Of a stretch of DNA of 64,000 nucleotides, positions 51,886-63,202 are shown piece by piece (within the stretch, counting starts at the first letter, position 1; each line of letters begins with the position of its first letter). Where the stretch lies: positions 41,503,598 to 41,567,597 of the forward strand of contig NC_030385.2 in the NCBI RefSeq assembly GCF_001625215.2, given 5' to 3'. A program made the translations under genes and the position numbers. A model generated the notes under the pieces. That model saw only the letters and a program-made list of their open reading frames with translations. It had not been told where the DNA came from and did not search any database. The DNA is from Daucus carota subsp. sativus (Eukaryota; Streptophyta; Magnoliopsida; Apiales; Apiaceae).

Positions 51886-53705
51886 CACTACAAGAAAAAC
51901 CGGGTATTTTTGACCGATTACTTTTGACCGGCTTATTTTTGACCGCAAGCAGTCAAATTTATGGTCAAATTCGTATGATATCAAGTCAAGGTTAAAATTG
52001 ACCGACTATTTTTGACCGCTTTCATATTTGACCAAAACCGGTCAAATTTAGCACCGGTCAAATTTATTCGGTCATATTTAGTATGTGGGTCCCTCAAAAA
52101 TTAGGAGGGAAAGTTCCCTCCAAAAAAATTAGTGCTGACGTCATTATTTTTGACCGCCTTCGGTCAAAACTATAGTCGGTCAAATTTAACTTTGGGCGGC
52201 AAAATTTCTCGCTTGAAAGGGTGGAAAAATTTCAAAAAATAATTGACTGATTTCGGTCAAATTTATAAATTTGACCGCTGGCAGTCAAATTTATCCTGGC
52301 TAAATTTGACTACTCCTTAAAATGCGATTCATTCCTAATTAATAAAATAATTTTTGTAAAATAATTCTATCAATGATCCTATCGTACGGATGTTAACATA
52401 TATTGATTTTATTCATGTGAAAAAATAATTAAAATATTTGAAATTTGACTTGCGTGACTTTATAAGAAAAATCGGTAAGAAGTGCTACTTCTTAAAATGA
52501 GATTTCTTCCTGATTAATAAAATAATTTTATTAACAATCCAACCATACGGATACTAAGATATATTGATTTTAGTCATGTGAAAAAATATTTGAAATTTGA
52601 CTTGCATGACTTTATAAGAAAAATCTAGTAAGAAGCACTTCTCTTTAAAATGAGATTCATTCTTGATTAATAAAACAAATTTTTTAAATGATTTTTTCAA
52701 TCATCCAACCGTAGGGATGCTAAGATATATTGATTTTAGTCATGTGAAAAAATAATTAAAAGATTTGAAATTTGACTTGCATAACTTTATAAGAAAATTC
52801 TAGTAAGAAATACTACTCATTAAAATGAGATTCATTCCTGATTAACAAAATAATTTTTTTTTGAATGATTTTTTCAACGATCCAACCGTACGGATGTTAA
52901 AATATATTGATTTTAGTCATGTGAAAAAATAATTAAAAGATTTAAAATTTGACTTGCATGACTTTATAAGAAAAATCTAGTAAGAAATACTACTCATTAA
53001 AATGAGATTCATTCCTGATTAACAAAATAAATTATTAAAATAATTTTTTCAACGCTCCAACCGTACGGATGTTAAGATATATTGATTTTAGTCATGTGAA
53101 TATTTTTTTTTAAATATTTGAAATTTGACTTGCATTACTTTATAAGAAAAATCCAGTAAGAACTATCACTCCATAAAATGAGATTCATTCCTGATTAACA
53201 AAATAAATTATGAAAAAAAAATTCAACGATCCAACCGTACGGATGTTAAGAGATATTGATTTTAGTCATGTGATTATGTTTTTAAAAGATTTTAAATTTG
53301 ACTTGAATGACTTTATAAGAAAAATCCAGTAAGAAGAACTACTTCTTAAAATGAGATTCATTCCTGATTAACAAAATAAATTATTAAAATAATTTTTTCA
53401 TCGATCCAACCGTACGGATGTTCAGATAATATTATTTGAATTTAGCACCTTTTTTTAAATAATTTAATAAAATGATTATATATTTATTTTGCTTTTTTTT
53501 GAAATTAATCTATTAAATTTATTTGACCGATTTCGGTCAAATTTACATTTTCGACCAGCGGCGGTCAAATTTGCATTCAAATAATTCAAATTATTTTGTG
53601 AGGGAAATTTGCCGCCAAAAGTTAAATTTGACCGACTATAAATTTGACTGCCAGCGGTCAAATTTAGCTAAATTTGACTGCCAACGGTCAAATTTAACTA
53701 AATTT
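51886..53705. mobile_element. CACTA-like element 4, truncated at the right
   Basis: Starts CACTACAAGAAAAACC at the same place downstream of the gene as elements 1 and 2 and follows element 1 closely, including gattactttt near 51916 where element 2 has gattattttt. It ends abruptly inside the TTTGACTGCC repeats at 53700-53705, where it joins sequence homologous to 34727 onward. The 5-bp aattt is common to both sides of the joint. Confidence 0.8.
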
Positions 53706-54500
53706 CAATCACTTTTGTTATTAGACATTTTGAATCATATTTATATGAAACTTCTAATTAGGGTTTGGTTTGTTATTCTTTTAGCATGATTTCTCGGGGA
53801 TTGTTTATGGTACATCAAATCATTTCAACAGCATTATTGTGTCTATTCGGGTACAAGGCCGCAAATGGATCCTCTTCCGGAACGTCATTTCGTCGTGTGA
53901 GTAGATCAAAGAGTTTTAGACATTTTTCTAGAAGAAACGTTTGTGATTTGTTTTAATTGATTATCCCTATTTTATTTGCAGGTTTTGCAAGTGTGAGATG
54001 CGGGACGATTCTAATAGTTTGTGTATGAACTTTTATTATTGCTGCTTATATTATTCATATGGTCGGTTTTTAAATTTTGATAAACTCACTATCGAAGAAT
54101 GTGATAGGTTCTCATCGATCTGTAATATAACAGGAAACAAGATCTTTTTATCAAGAATGAATATTAAAGATATGGATTAACAAGTTTAGGATATTCTTTC
54201 CTACCTGACTATCAGCTCTTCATGGAGGTTTGTAGCTGTTTGTATAAATAATTTCGACTCTATGCAATATTTGCACTTTATAAGCACCTAATTTGTAACT
54301 CAATGTTTGTTGCCTATCTGTAGGAATATTATGTGATTGCTGCAGCGTGGTATGATGTTAGAGTTTTGGGACCGTCAGGGAATTTGGAGTAGGGGTTTCA
54401 GGTTTCTACAGGAGTACTTGGTAGCTAGGGAGATTCTCTTATTAGTAGCTGATGAAGAAACGCCGTGTTAAGGATGATTTGCATCATAAATGCTTAACCT
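53706..54500 (+). pseudogene. Small unrecognised gene, copy A' (5' truncated)
   Basis: Near-identical to 34731-35520 (copy A), including its shortened last exon. Promoter and exon 1 are missing because the fusion with the CACTA-like element falls in intron 1. Confidence 0.65.
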
Positions 54501-54945
54501 GATTTGGATCACTGATTATGTAGCTGTATTCATGCAATCAAACTCTTGTTTTGCAGATGAATCACTTGCCTCTTTATATTAACTGGAATTCACATGTAAG
54601 GTTTGGTGTCTAAATTATAATGGGAATCCATTGTCATAAAATACATATATCACACTGTTTGTATGATTTCGTATCATTGTTTTCAAAGTGGCTGCATATA
54701 GCTATTATATAAGTCAACTTGTTTTGTGACACAAAATTGGTTTATATATGTTATGGAAGAAAGACATGTATATGTGATTTATATTAAATATTGACAATTT
54801 ATATATGAACTAAAGATATATTTAATATATTTGTCCTACTAAAATTGCCTAACTTTAAGCTGCTTACACAAATCTATTGCCATTAGCCTCTTGACCTTCT
54901 TTCGAGTGTTAGTTTAAATTAAAGAAAATCTACAATTGGCAATCT

Positions 54946-55986
54946 TGTCCATGCTACCCAGACATCTGCAGTTGCGATTGCAAGAGCTGTGTAGGCTTAA
55001 AGTTGCCAATAAAAGTTTCTTTATTCAACAGTTTTACTTTTTTCATCAATGAGCTGATTAATGTATTTGTGAGACTTGCCATGGTTATATGCAGTGGCGG
55101 AACCAGAGGGGGGCTAGGGGATGCTAGAGCCGCCTAACCTAAAAAATACAGTGTATATTTTATTTCCAGCTCCCGTTGAATTTGTGATGTCAATATAATT
55201 TTATTAGTCCCGCTGAATTATAAATGTCATAGAGAGTGACTTAATATAAAAGAAGAAAAGAGAAGGCACTTCGTCTAAAGAGAGTCTAATTAACAAATAC
55301 ATTCAAACGGATACACTCAGAGCAACTAGATCACGCAAACTGTATGATGCATGTTGAGTACTTTGTACATCAGAAAAATAATATAAAATATAGTTAAGAG
55401 AGAAAGTGTGCTCCTCATTGTTGAGGAAGCAAATAGAGCTCTTAAGTTCTTAAAGAGGTGCTAGGAAACATAGAGCTACTACTTTGTATTGGCTCTTTGG
55501 ATCTTAGAAATTAATTTTCAAATTTCAATAACTCAAAACTGGTCTGCCTTGCACAATTTTATCCAAAGGATTTCTCTTTACTAGACTTGGAGTTGTTGCC
55601 AAATCAGTTACACAATTTTATCTATGATATGAGAGCGGAGATTAATCTGGACTTCAAAATATAGGAGATTTTTCTGTCATGATGGTTAAAACACACAGAC
55701 ACACTACTTATCTCTTAATTTATTTTCTGGTTGAGTTAGCTCTGGTTTTACCGGTTGTCATTGCTACTGTTGAGAGAGTTTTTTTTGCTATGAAAGCGAT
55801 CAAGACTTATCAGCGCAATAGGATGGAAGATGTATGAATGAATGATAATATGATGATATATATTGAGAAAGCTATTTATGCAAGTATAGATGACGAAATA
55901 TTTTTCAGCCCCCCTAATTTTTAGTCCTGGTTCCGCCACTGCTATATGACCTAAATACTCTTTGGATGTCTTTTCAAGAACAAAGC
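54946..55986 (+). pseudogene. Orphan JmjC exon 3 piece, interrupted by a hAT insertion
   Basis: Same fragment as 35970-36185: exon-3-like bases at 54946-55014 and intron-like bases to 55091, then the insertion, then the rest (exon-4-like gaacaaagcaacgctc) from 55942. Confidence 0.75.
55092..55941 (+). mobile_element. Defective hAT element
   Basis: An 850-bp insertion absent from the paralogous site near 36114. The ends are inverted repeats: CAGTGGCGGAACCAG at 55092 and its reverse complement ending at 55941, the classic hAT terminus. Near 55727-55837 one frame reads LVELALVLPVVIATVERVFF and then AMKAIKT...NRM, matching the C-terminal dimerisation domain of hAT transposases, with in-frame stops upstream and downstream. 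The N-terminal and catalytic parts are gone. Flanks share tatatg, an imperfect 8-bp duplication. Confidence 0.85.
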
Positions 55987-57067
55987 AACGCTCAACAAAG
56001 ACTCGTCCTCCTCCACTCAACATCACAGAAACAATAATATTAATTACTGCTCTTCCTGCAGACTCCAGCCTGGAGTACTTTTCACACTGCATTTTCTCTG
56101 TGCAATACTAATAATGACATCCCAGTGATTCTTGATCAAGAAGGTGGTCACCATGCTGCCTGGATAGAGTGCTCTATTTGTCAAGATATTATATAATTTT
56201 GAACACATTTGATTATCTAAAAAGCTCGATTAGCCTAGCAGGCCTCCCGAGATGATGGTCCAAAACTGGAGGTTGACCTGATAAAATTAGCTTAATATAT
56301 GGCTCAAATTCCACTTTGATTATTATCAAGATATTCAACTCCAAAATTTTATTGAGCCAAAATTCCGACCAGACACATTAATTTACACTCCTATTTATAC
56401 AAATTAAACCGCGGTTAATTATAAATGATAAATTTGATTAATTTTTTCAATAAATTTGAAATAGTTTATAGTGTAATCATCATAATTTCATATTTATTTA
56501 TATCTACAAAATTGATATTGTGAAAGTTAAAATTTAATATATTGTAGGTGAAAATTAAAACCTACACATTTGTATTTTTTTTAATATTATATCTATAACA
56601 AAATTTGATAAGTTGTTGATGAAAATTGAAATTTCGACATTTGAAATTTAATAAAATTTGAAATACCTCTTTATTTTCAAGATTTAATTAAAATACATAT
56701 ATGTGTGTATAATATCAAATTATTTTTGCAACAAAATCACTGACAACTGCTATAAAAACGTAACAAATTAGGATTCTAAATAATAAATATTAACTCTTAT
56801 TGTTAATATAATAATTTTATTTTTTAGTCCTTATTGAAAAATTTATGTGAGTAATGAATGTAAGTATATATCTTGGCATGTAAATTTTTTAATTTTTAAA
56901 AACCGTAATTTGTCTCAAACATAGTTTAGATGATAAATATTTTTTTGATAGCCTAGCCCTTGTGATTCAGATCGAGACTTTTAAGCAATATTTGGTGAAA
57001 TAATTAATTTGAGGTTATTTTTATTTTGGACCATATTTTACTTATGGACTAGAATTAATATATCCGG

Positions 57068-57137
57068 TGGGCCTTATGTTATTCATTTCCAAGCCCAAAA
57101 AAACCCTAGCCTAGGTTACTTGGTATGTTCTATATAA
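57068..57137 (+). promoter_or_regulatory. Promoter motifs of small gene B'
   Basis: TGGGCC at 57068-57073, telo-box AAACCCTAG at 57101-57109 and TATATAA at 57131-57137, exactly 100 bp before the ATG at 57237. Confidence 0.55.
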
Positions 57138-57236
57138 CCTAACCATATGTACATAAGTCGGTGGCCGTCTCCATAATCCTCCACTGTTCTTCATCTTCAA
57201 AGTAAACGATCTAAATCATCTTAAACAGGATAAACA

Positions 57237-58339
57237 ATGGATGATCAAGACTCTTCTTGCGATGAAGACACCGATGACAACGGCCATCATGTCTTTTTGA
57301 GGTTTTTTCATTTATTTATATCTGATTTCAATTTGTGGCTTATATAATGTGTATATACACTTTAATTGTGTAATTTGATAGATCTTATGCATATGTGATT
57401 TATTAGTTTTTTGGGAAGAAGAGGAATTTCAATCACTTTTGTTATTAGACATTTTGAATCATATTTATATGAAACTTCTAATTAGGGTTTGGTTTGTTAT
57501 TCTTTTAGTATGATTTCTACAGGATTGTTTATGGTACATCAAATCATTTCAACAACATTATTGTGCCTATTCGGGTACAAGGCCGCAAATGGAGCCTCTT
57601 CCGGAACGTCATTTCGTTGTGTGAGTAGATCAAAGAGTTTTAGAAATTTGTTTAAAAGGAAACATTTGTGATTTGTTTTAATTGATTATCCATATTTTAT
57701 TTGCAGTTTTTGCAGATGTGAGATCAGTATGATCCTGATGGGATTATGGTTGATGTTCCGGTGCCACGGTGCAAGTATGGGTATGAACTTTTATTACTAC
57801 TGCTTATATTCTTCATATGGTCAGTTTTTTTCGATTTTTAATATAATATTAAATCAGTCGTTCTGATGTGATAGGTTCTCATTTGTAATATAACAGGTAA
57901 TAAGATCTTTTTATGGAGAATGGAGATTAAAGATCTGGATTAAAAAGCTCAGGATATTCTTTCCTACCTGAGTATCAGCTCTTCATGGAGGTTTGAAACT
58001 CTATTTATAAGTAATTTCGCTCATATGCAATACTTGCACTTTATAAGGACCTAAATTTCTAACTCAATGTTTGTTGCCTGTCTGTAGGAATATTATGTGA
58101 TTGTTGCAGCGTGGTATGATGTTAGAATTTTGGGACCTGTTTGGCCCAATATCAACCCAAAGCCCAGCGGAAGCTCAAAGAATAAGGGGTCCAGGAAGAA
58201 AGCGCATGCAAGGCACATGACCGGGTTGGGGATGTTGGTACTCAAACAACTCCGAGAAGAGAAGATCCAGAGCAGGGGTTTGAGGTTTCTACAGATGTAC
58301 TTGAGATCGAGATCGGGGGATTCTCTTGTTAGTAGTTGA
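57237..58339 (+). CDS. Small unrecognised multi-exon gene, copy B' (most complete)
   Basis: Not recognised. Probable exons: 57237-57301 (acidic start MDDQDSSCDEDTDDN), 57509-57620 (in one frame YDFYRIVYGTSNHFNS...), an exon ending at 57780 (reads YDPDGIMVDVPVPRCKYG) and the last exon 58088-58339 (opens EYYVIVAAWYDVRILGPVWP, ends with a Lys/Arg-rich tail). Joining them in one frame needs a weak acceptor near 57720, and I could not place the region around 57900, so the model is provisional and it may be a pseudogene. Promoter motifs are of the housekeeping type. It is one of four copies (A, B, A', B') in tracts that also carry JmjC exon 3 pieces. Confidence 0.35.
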
Positions 58340-58842
58340 TGAATAAATACCTGATTTGGATCACTAAGTAGCTAGCTGTATATATGCAATCAAAATCTTA
58401 TTTTGCAAACAAATCACTTGCCTCTTTATATTAATTGGATTTCACATGTAAAGTTTGGTGCCTAAATTATAAGGGTCATCCACCGGCATAAAAAATATAT
58501 GTATCACACTGTTTGTATGATTTTGCACATTGTTTTCAACGTGGCTGCATATCGTCATTCTGTATGTCAACTTGTTATTTGACGCAAAATTCTCGAATCC
58601 GATTGAATTTAAGATCAACGAAGAGTTAGTTTATATTATGGAAGAAAGACATGTATATGTGATATATATTAAATATCAACTAGTTATATATGAACTAAAG
58701 ATATATTCATCTTGTTTACGTTCGAGTGTTTATGGAGAGTCTACTATTGGCTATCTTTCTTGGGCACACCCTTGTAGGCGTTGTAGCTACAAAAAAGAAT
58801 CTCAGGAATGATAACTGATTTAAATGATTATATTTTGAGGTT

Positions 58843-58985
58843 TGTCCATTCAACCGAGACATCTGCAATTGCAATTGTAAAAGCATTGTACACTTAGAGT
58901 TGCCAATAAAAATTTCTTTCTATAACAGTACAAGACTTCTCCCTTATGTTGATGCCCCTCATAGAAATGGTCAATATAGAACTAT
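58843..58985 (+). pseudogene. Orphan piece of JmjC-gene exon 3 (third copy)
   Basis: Reads CPFNRDICNCNCKS...LELPIK (58843-58911), homologous to exon 3 and to the pieces at 35970 and 54946 but diverged from both. It is followed by a short acttctcccttatgttga stretch resembling exon 4 (cttcttccatatgtgaa). It follows small gene B' just as the other pieces follow A and A'. Confidence 0.65.
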
Positions 58986-59237
58986 CAGCTGAAACGACTT
59001 GAGCACATACAATATTTATGAAACCAGCAGTGACGGCAAACAAACTCTGGAAAAGATTAATGGAAGAATGTCATTCAAATGATAGGTTTGGTTTGGTTCT
59101 ATTTGCTTATGATTACTAATCTGAACTCTCCCCGTTCCAAATCAACCAACAGTACAACCCAGCCCTCTGAACACCGACAGCCCATCAAGAAAGATCAAAC
59201 CCAGGAGATCGTAAAGGGAAAAAAAAAGAAAGAAAGA

Positions 59238-59512
59238 AAACTCAAACCAAGTCTCCAAGACTCCAACACTGACATCTCTATAATGAAAAGGTTTACAATT
59301 TCCGGATAATCTTTTACATAATTTACTCACACTCGCGCCCTTGGACTATTGGATCTTAACCCCTTCACCCTCAAGCAAAAGTAAAACCCTCAAACCAAGT
59401 CCTCAACACTAACATATCTATGATGAACAGGTATACAATTGGCGGATAAACTTTTACATAATCTACTCACGCTCGCGTACTTGGACTATTGGATCTTAAC
59501 CCCTTCACCCTC
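59238..59512. repeat. Two-copy direct repeat, ~130 bp each
   Basis: 59238-59372 and 59384-59512 share ctcaaaccaagt, catctctat/catatctat, cttttacataat, ctactcac and cttggactattggatcttaaccccttcaccctc. No coding function recognised. Confidence 0.75.
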
Positions 59513-60049
59513 CTTCGATGTTCCACTCCCAGAAATCGACTGAATAGGTCGATTATCGACCCAAAAAAAACCTTATATATTACACTAGTAAAGAAATATA
59601 GATAAAATCTCTTACTGCATGGTGTACATGAGTAGTGCAAATTTTGGAATAGTCACAGAAGTACCGTGATAGATGGCGCATTTTATGTATTAAAATTTCA
59701 CACTAGATCAAGAATCCGGTGAATAAGTTTGTCCGTGCAATGTTTTGTAAAGGAACAAATTCCCAGGGAGCAATTGTATTTTCAATTTTTAAGGGCAAAA
59801 AAAGGGGGGTGGGGGTGGAGGCATGTTTTTAATGCTCATATAGTCATATTACTCAAGACAGGTGGAGTTATACATGCCGCTAAAACTTATACATACAATA
59901 AGCGAACCATTTAAAACTTCCATTTCTGGAATTGTTTTCCGTGTAAATCACCATTTCAGTCCAATTGTCTTGCAGACTACAAAAAATTGAAAAATATATC
60001 AGAAAGAATATAGTAGTACAATATAAGATGAGGATATGATCCTGCCTAC

Positions 60050-62894
60050 TCAAGTAAAGTTATATGAATATACCATCATTTCATGATCGTCCATGATCTC
60101 TTCCATCACATCTTTCAAAGGTTTATCAGCGCTATTGGGAACAAGAGCTGCAAATACAGGAGGTTCTATGCCTGCGTATTTTACATGCAAAATAACTATT
60201 ATAATCTTCAACATTGTTTTAAACAAAGCAAACAGTAGCAGATTATCAGCTTTTACTGACACAAGGCAACGAAAGAAACATAATTCAAGACAATAAAATC
60301 AGCACTTAAATTTGGATACTCATAAAATAAAACATTTGTCAATATCTTCATCTGAAATGGTGATCAAATCAGTCTATGTATTGAACTACTTATACCAAAT
60401 TCTGGAAACGCGTCAATGAACATCAACATCTCCTCCCCTGTTAGGCCAGATAAAAAGCAAATTCGAGGCAGCGATTCTGCAACCTGCAAAATAAATTTTA
60501 ATTTGCACTATATTGGATCAACTCTGCAAAATAAATTTTAAAATCTACTATATTAGATCAAGAGGAACTTCTATTTCCCATAACCATTTTTAAAAATCTA
60601 TATTGATTATGTAATAGAATTTGTTCTGAATCTAGACAGAAGATTGACACTTACTTCATAAGCAACAGCTCACCTTTACGTATTACTTCCATCCAACTTT
60701 ATGTAATTAATGTCCTTTTAACAAAATATCTCTCCAGATGACTTAATGCCCTGCTATTCAGGCTGACTGAGGAAGGAAGTAAAACTCACCAAGTAGTAAT
60801 TTAAACGAGTGGTCATCTAAACCAGATTCAAACATATCTATTGTCTTGATGTTTTAATTTCCTTTAATCATCACCTAAAGTAGGAAATTGAAGGGACATT
60901 CTGCCTTGCAACATACTCTTCCCATAGTGAAGCCCGGTCCCCTAAATTTACCTATTATTGCATATTTTCTGATAAGGCTGCAATTTCCATCAGATTTTCA
61001 ATCAACCATGTCCTACAAAGAATGTAATGTTTGAGATTTTTGTCTGTTACAAATTTAATTTAAGCAATGTGTTCGCAATCAATGAAAAAAGAGGTCAAAG
61101 TTTGGAAAAAACACTCTCAAAAGTGGAGAGAATATTAATGAACCATAAAGGAAACCCCTCTATCACATAGCTAACCATCATCATAATATGGTTTAAGTGA
61201 CTGATGTTTGAACGAGTTCTGTTCTCTGAAGCGATCTCAGGGACCCCATGCTCGACAGACCACGAAAGAAGCGAAAATGACTTTGACATCCAAATCATTT
61301 TGTCCACGAATCATGCTGTCCGTATATGAGTTAATCGGAAATCGGAACATATAGCATATCAGAACAGGTAAATCGAGATTTGGTAGGTCGTACTACAGAA
61401 CCTATGGTAAACATTACCCAGCTACTGGTCCATATATAGAGACTAGATGAATCTGAAGTTACCATAATTTTCTTATCCGGTTGAGCAATTAATTTCCTTT
61501 TCAGTGGCAAACTGTACTACTCTATCGTCGTAAATATCGGTCCTCTATGATATGATTTGTCCGTAGGTATCCCTAAAAGAAATATATTGTCTGTTACTAA
61601 TACATTATGTGATGATGAAGTTTAAGTTTGGAATACGTGTGAGCCATTAGTTTAGCTAGGTTGGCAAATGAAGACTCTTTTTCTGGCATAAAGTAATTTC
61701 TATACTAAGCAAATACTTTGAATTTAATTAAAGCATTAGGCAAGTACTAGAGGACACAAAAGGTTACCTTCACAGCTTCTGGATTGGATTGTTTAGTATT
61801 GATAGCATCCCAAAGTGAGCCGCTAATCATGTCTTCAGTGCAAACAATAATCTGCAATATAGTTGCACTACATTTTCGCATAAGAACTATAGTCCTCAGT
61901 ACATTTACTCCTTTAAGTTTCATTACAGGCATTGTCACAAATTATTAATTTGTGGGGTGAAGAATATCAAATATTAAGAAGGTCCAGGAAATCATGGAAC
62001 TATTACATATAGATTGGGCTCGATATATAGATAGTACTAGTGGCAAATATCATCAAATTAATGTTTTAATTTTCTTTTATATTGTTGATGTGGACTTGTT
62101 TAGAGATCCAAGTTTCTCAGCTTATGTATCATATAAACTTACATTCCAGTGGTGAAGTTATGAAAACAGTATAGTATTCGAGATATTTCTCGGATATCAG
62201 ATAGAAAGGTGAAATTCTATCCATCCAGAATATTTCTATAAATCCTGAAAATATGAAATCAGGTGGGAACGCAAAGTAACAGAAAAGAGACAATTTCGAG
62301 TAATTACAACTGTGAGGGAGGACTCGAAAGCTTATACCTTTAAAAATTCACCTTCCAACTCTTTCAGTAGCATCTGTACCTATAACATGTGCAAATAAAA
62401 GTCTAGTTCAAACGGTGGGTTACTGCCTTTTCTTAGTCACTGAAGTACATTTATTGTATTTGGAGATAATTCATAATGGACAAATTAGAAAACTGAAACT
62501 TAGTCAATATATTTAATATATTTCCTTTACAGAGATGATGCAAAAGAAGGGTCTTATAAGAAAATAACATTTTCTCTAATTTATTTCCAAGAACAGTGTG
62601 AAGTCATACAGTGCTTGAGACTATAAGTTACCTTTGCAAATTCTTCCCTTTTAAATCCCGATAATAATAATGCCTGAAAATGAACCAAAACGATAATGTG
62701 GGATTTAGATACATTCCTAGTGTTTTTAAAGAGGAAACAGTTCTGAATTAATTATCTAATTAGGTTGACGGGAAACATCAGTAATGGCCAGAAAAAAGAC
62801 TAACCAGAACTTACAGGGGGACCAAATATTGGATCTTCTGCATTTAAAGGAACAAACTTTGAATCTTCTGTTAACTCATCCTCACCCGGGAGCT
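60050..62894 (-). CDS. 3' exons of an uncharacterised gene, possibly DUF3783 family
   Basis: Minus-strand exons read from splice sites, 5' to 3': 62894-62815, 62673-62632, 62379-62338, 61851-61768, 60483-60396, 60171-60050; phases agree and the frame is open. Pieces read LPGEDELTEDSKFVPLNAED, ALLLSGFKREEFAK, VQMLLKELEGEFLK, IIVCTEDMISGSLWDAINTK, LPRICFLSGLTGEEMLMFID and IEPPVFAALVPNSADKPL, about 151 aa in view. The pattern (a hydrophobic LLSGF strand, a second FLSGLTGEEM strand, then AALVPNSADKPL) resembles plant proteins annotated as DUF3783; this is from memory and unverified. Earlier exons were not found in the last 1.1 kb and probably lie outside the window. The last exon may end at a donor after MM instead of at the TGA. 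Confidence 0.7.
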
Positions 62895-63163
62895 CTATAA
62901 TAGAAAATAAACACAAAATGAATGTCACTTGTTAATAATTTCAAAGGAACCTAGATGTAATAGGATAATTACTACAAAATATTATAAGGTAAAAATCTTG
63001 TTCTTCTATAATAAAACACAGAGGGGAATTATATGACATTTCTTAAGTCTATAAACCTCACTACATGCCACCAATAAAGCATAGGTCTCCAAAAAACATA
63101 GCTAAGCTAGACATTAATAAATAAACTGAAGAACTTGTGGGGGCTTCTTTTTTTTCTTTTTTC

Positions 63164-63167
63164 TTTT

Positions 63168-63198
<31 letters not shown>

Positions 63199-63202
63199 GG
63201 GG
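63164..63202. repeat. T14 followed by G25 homopolymers
   Basis: A pyrimidine tract is followed by 14 T and then 25 G. Runs of G this long are rare in plant DNA and their length is often unreliable in assemblies. Confidence 0.85.

Noticed and set aside
55748..56092. 114-aa minus-strand ORF
   Set aside because: Runs across the right end of the hAT element into flanking DNA; the plus strand holds the transposase relic.
59079..59309. 76-aa ORF rich in Lys and Ser
   Set aside because: Overlaps the direct repeat and an A-rich stretch; no splice or family support.
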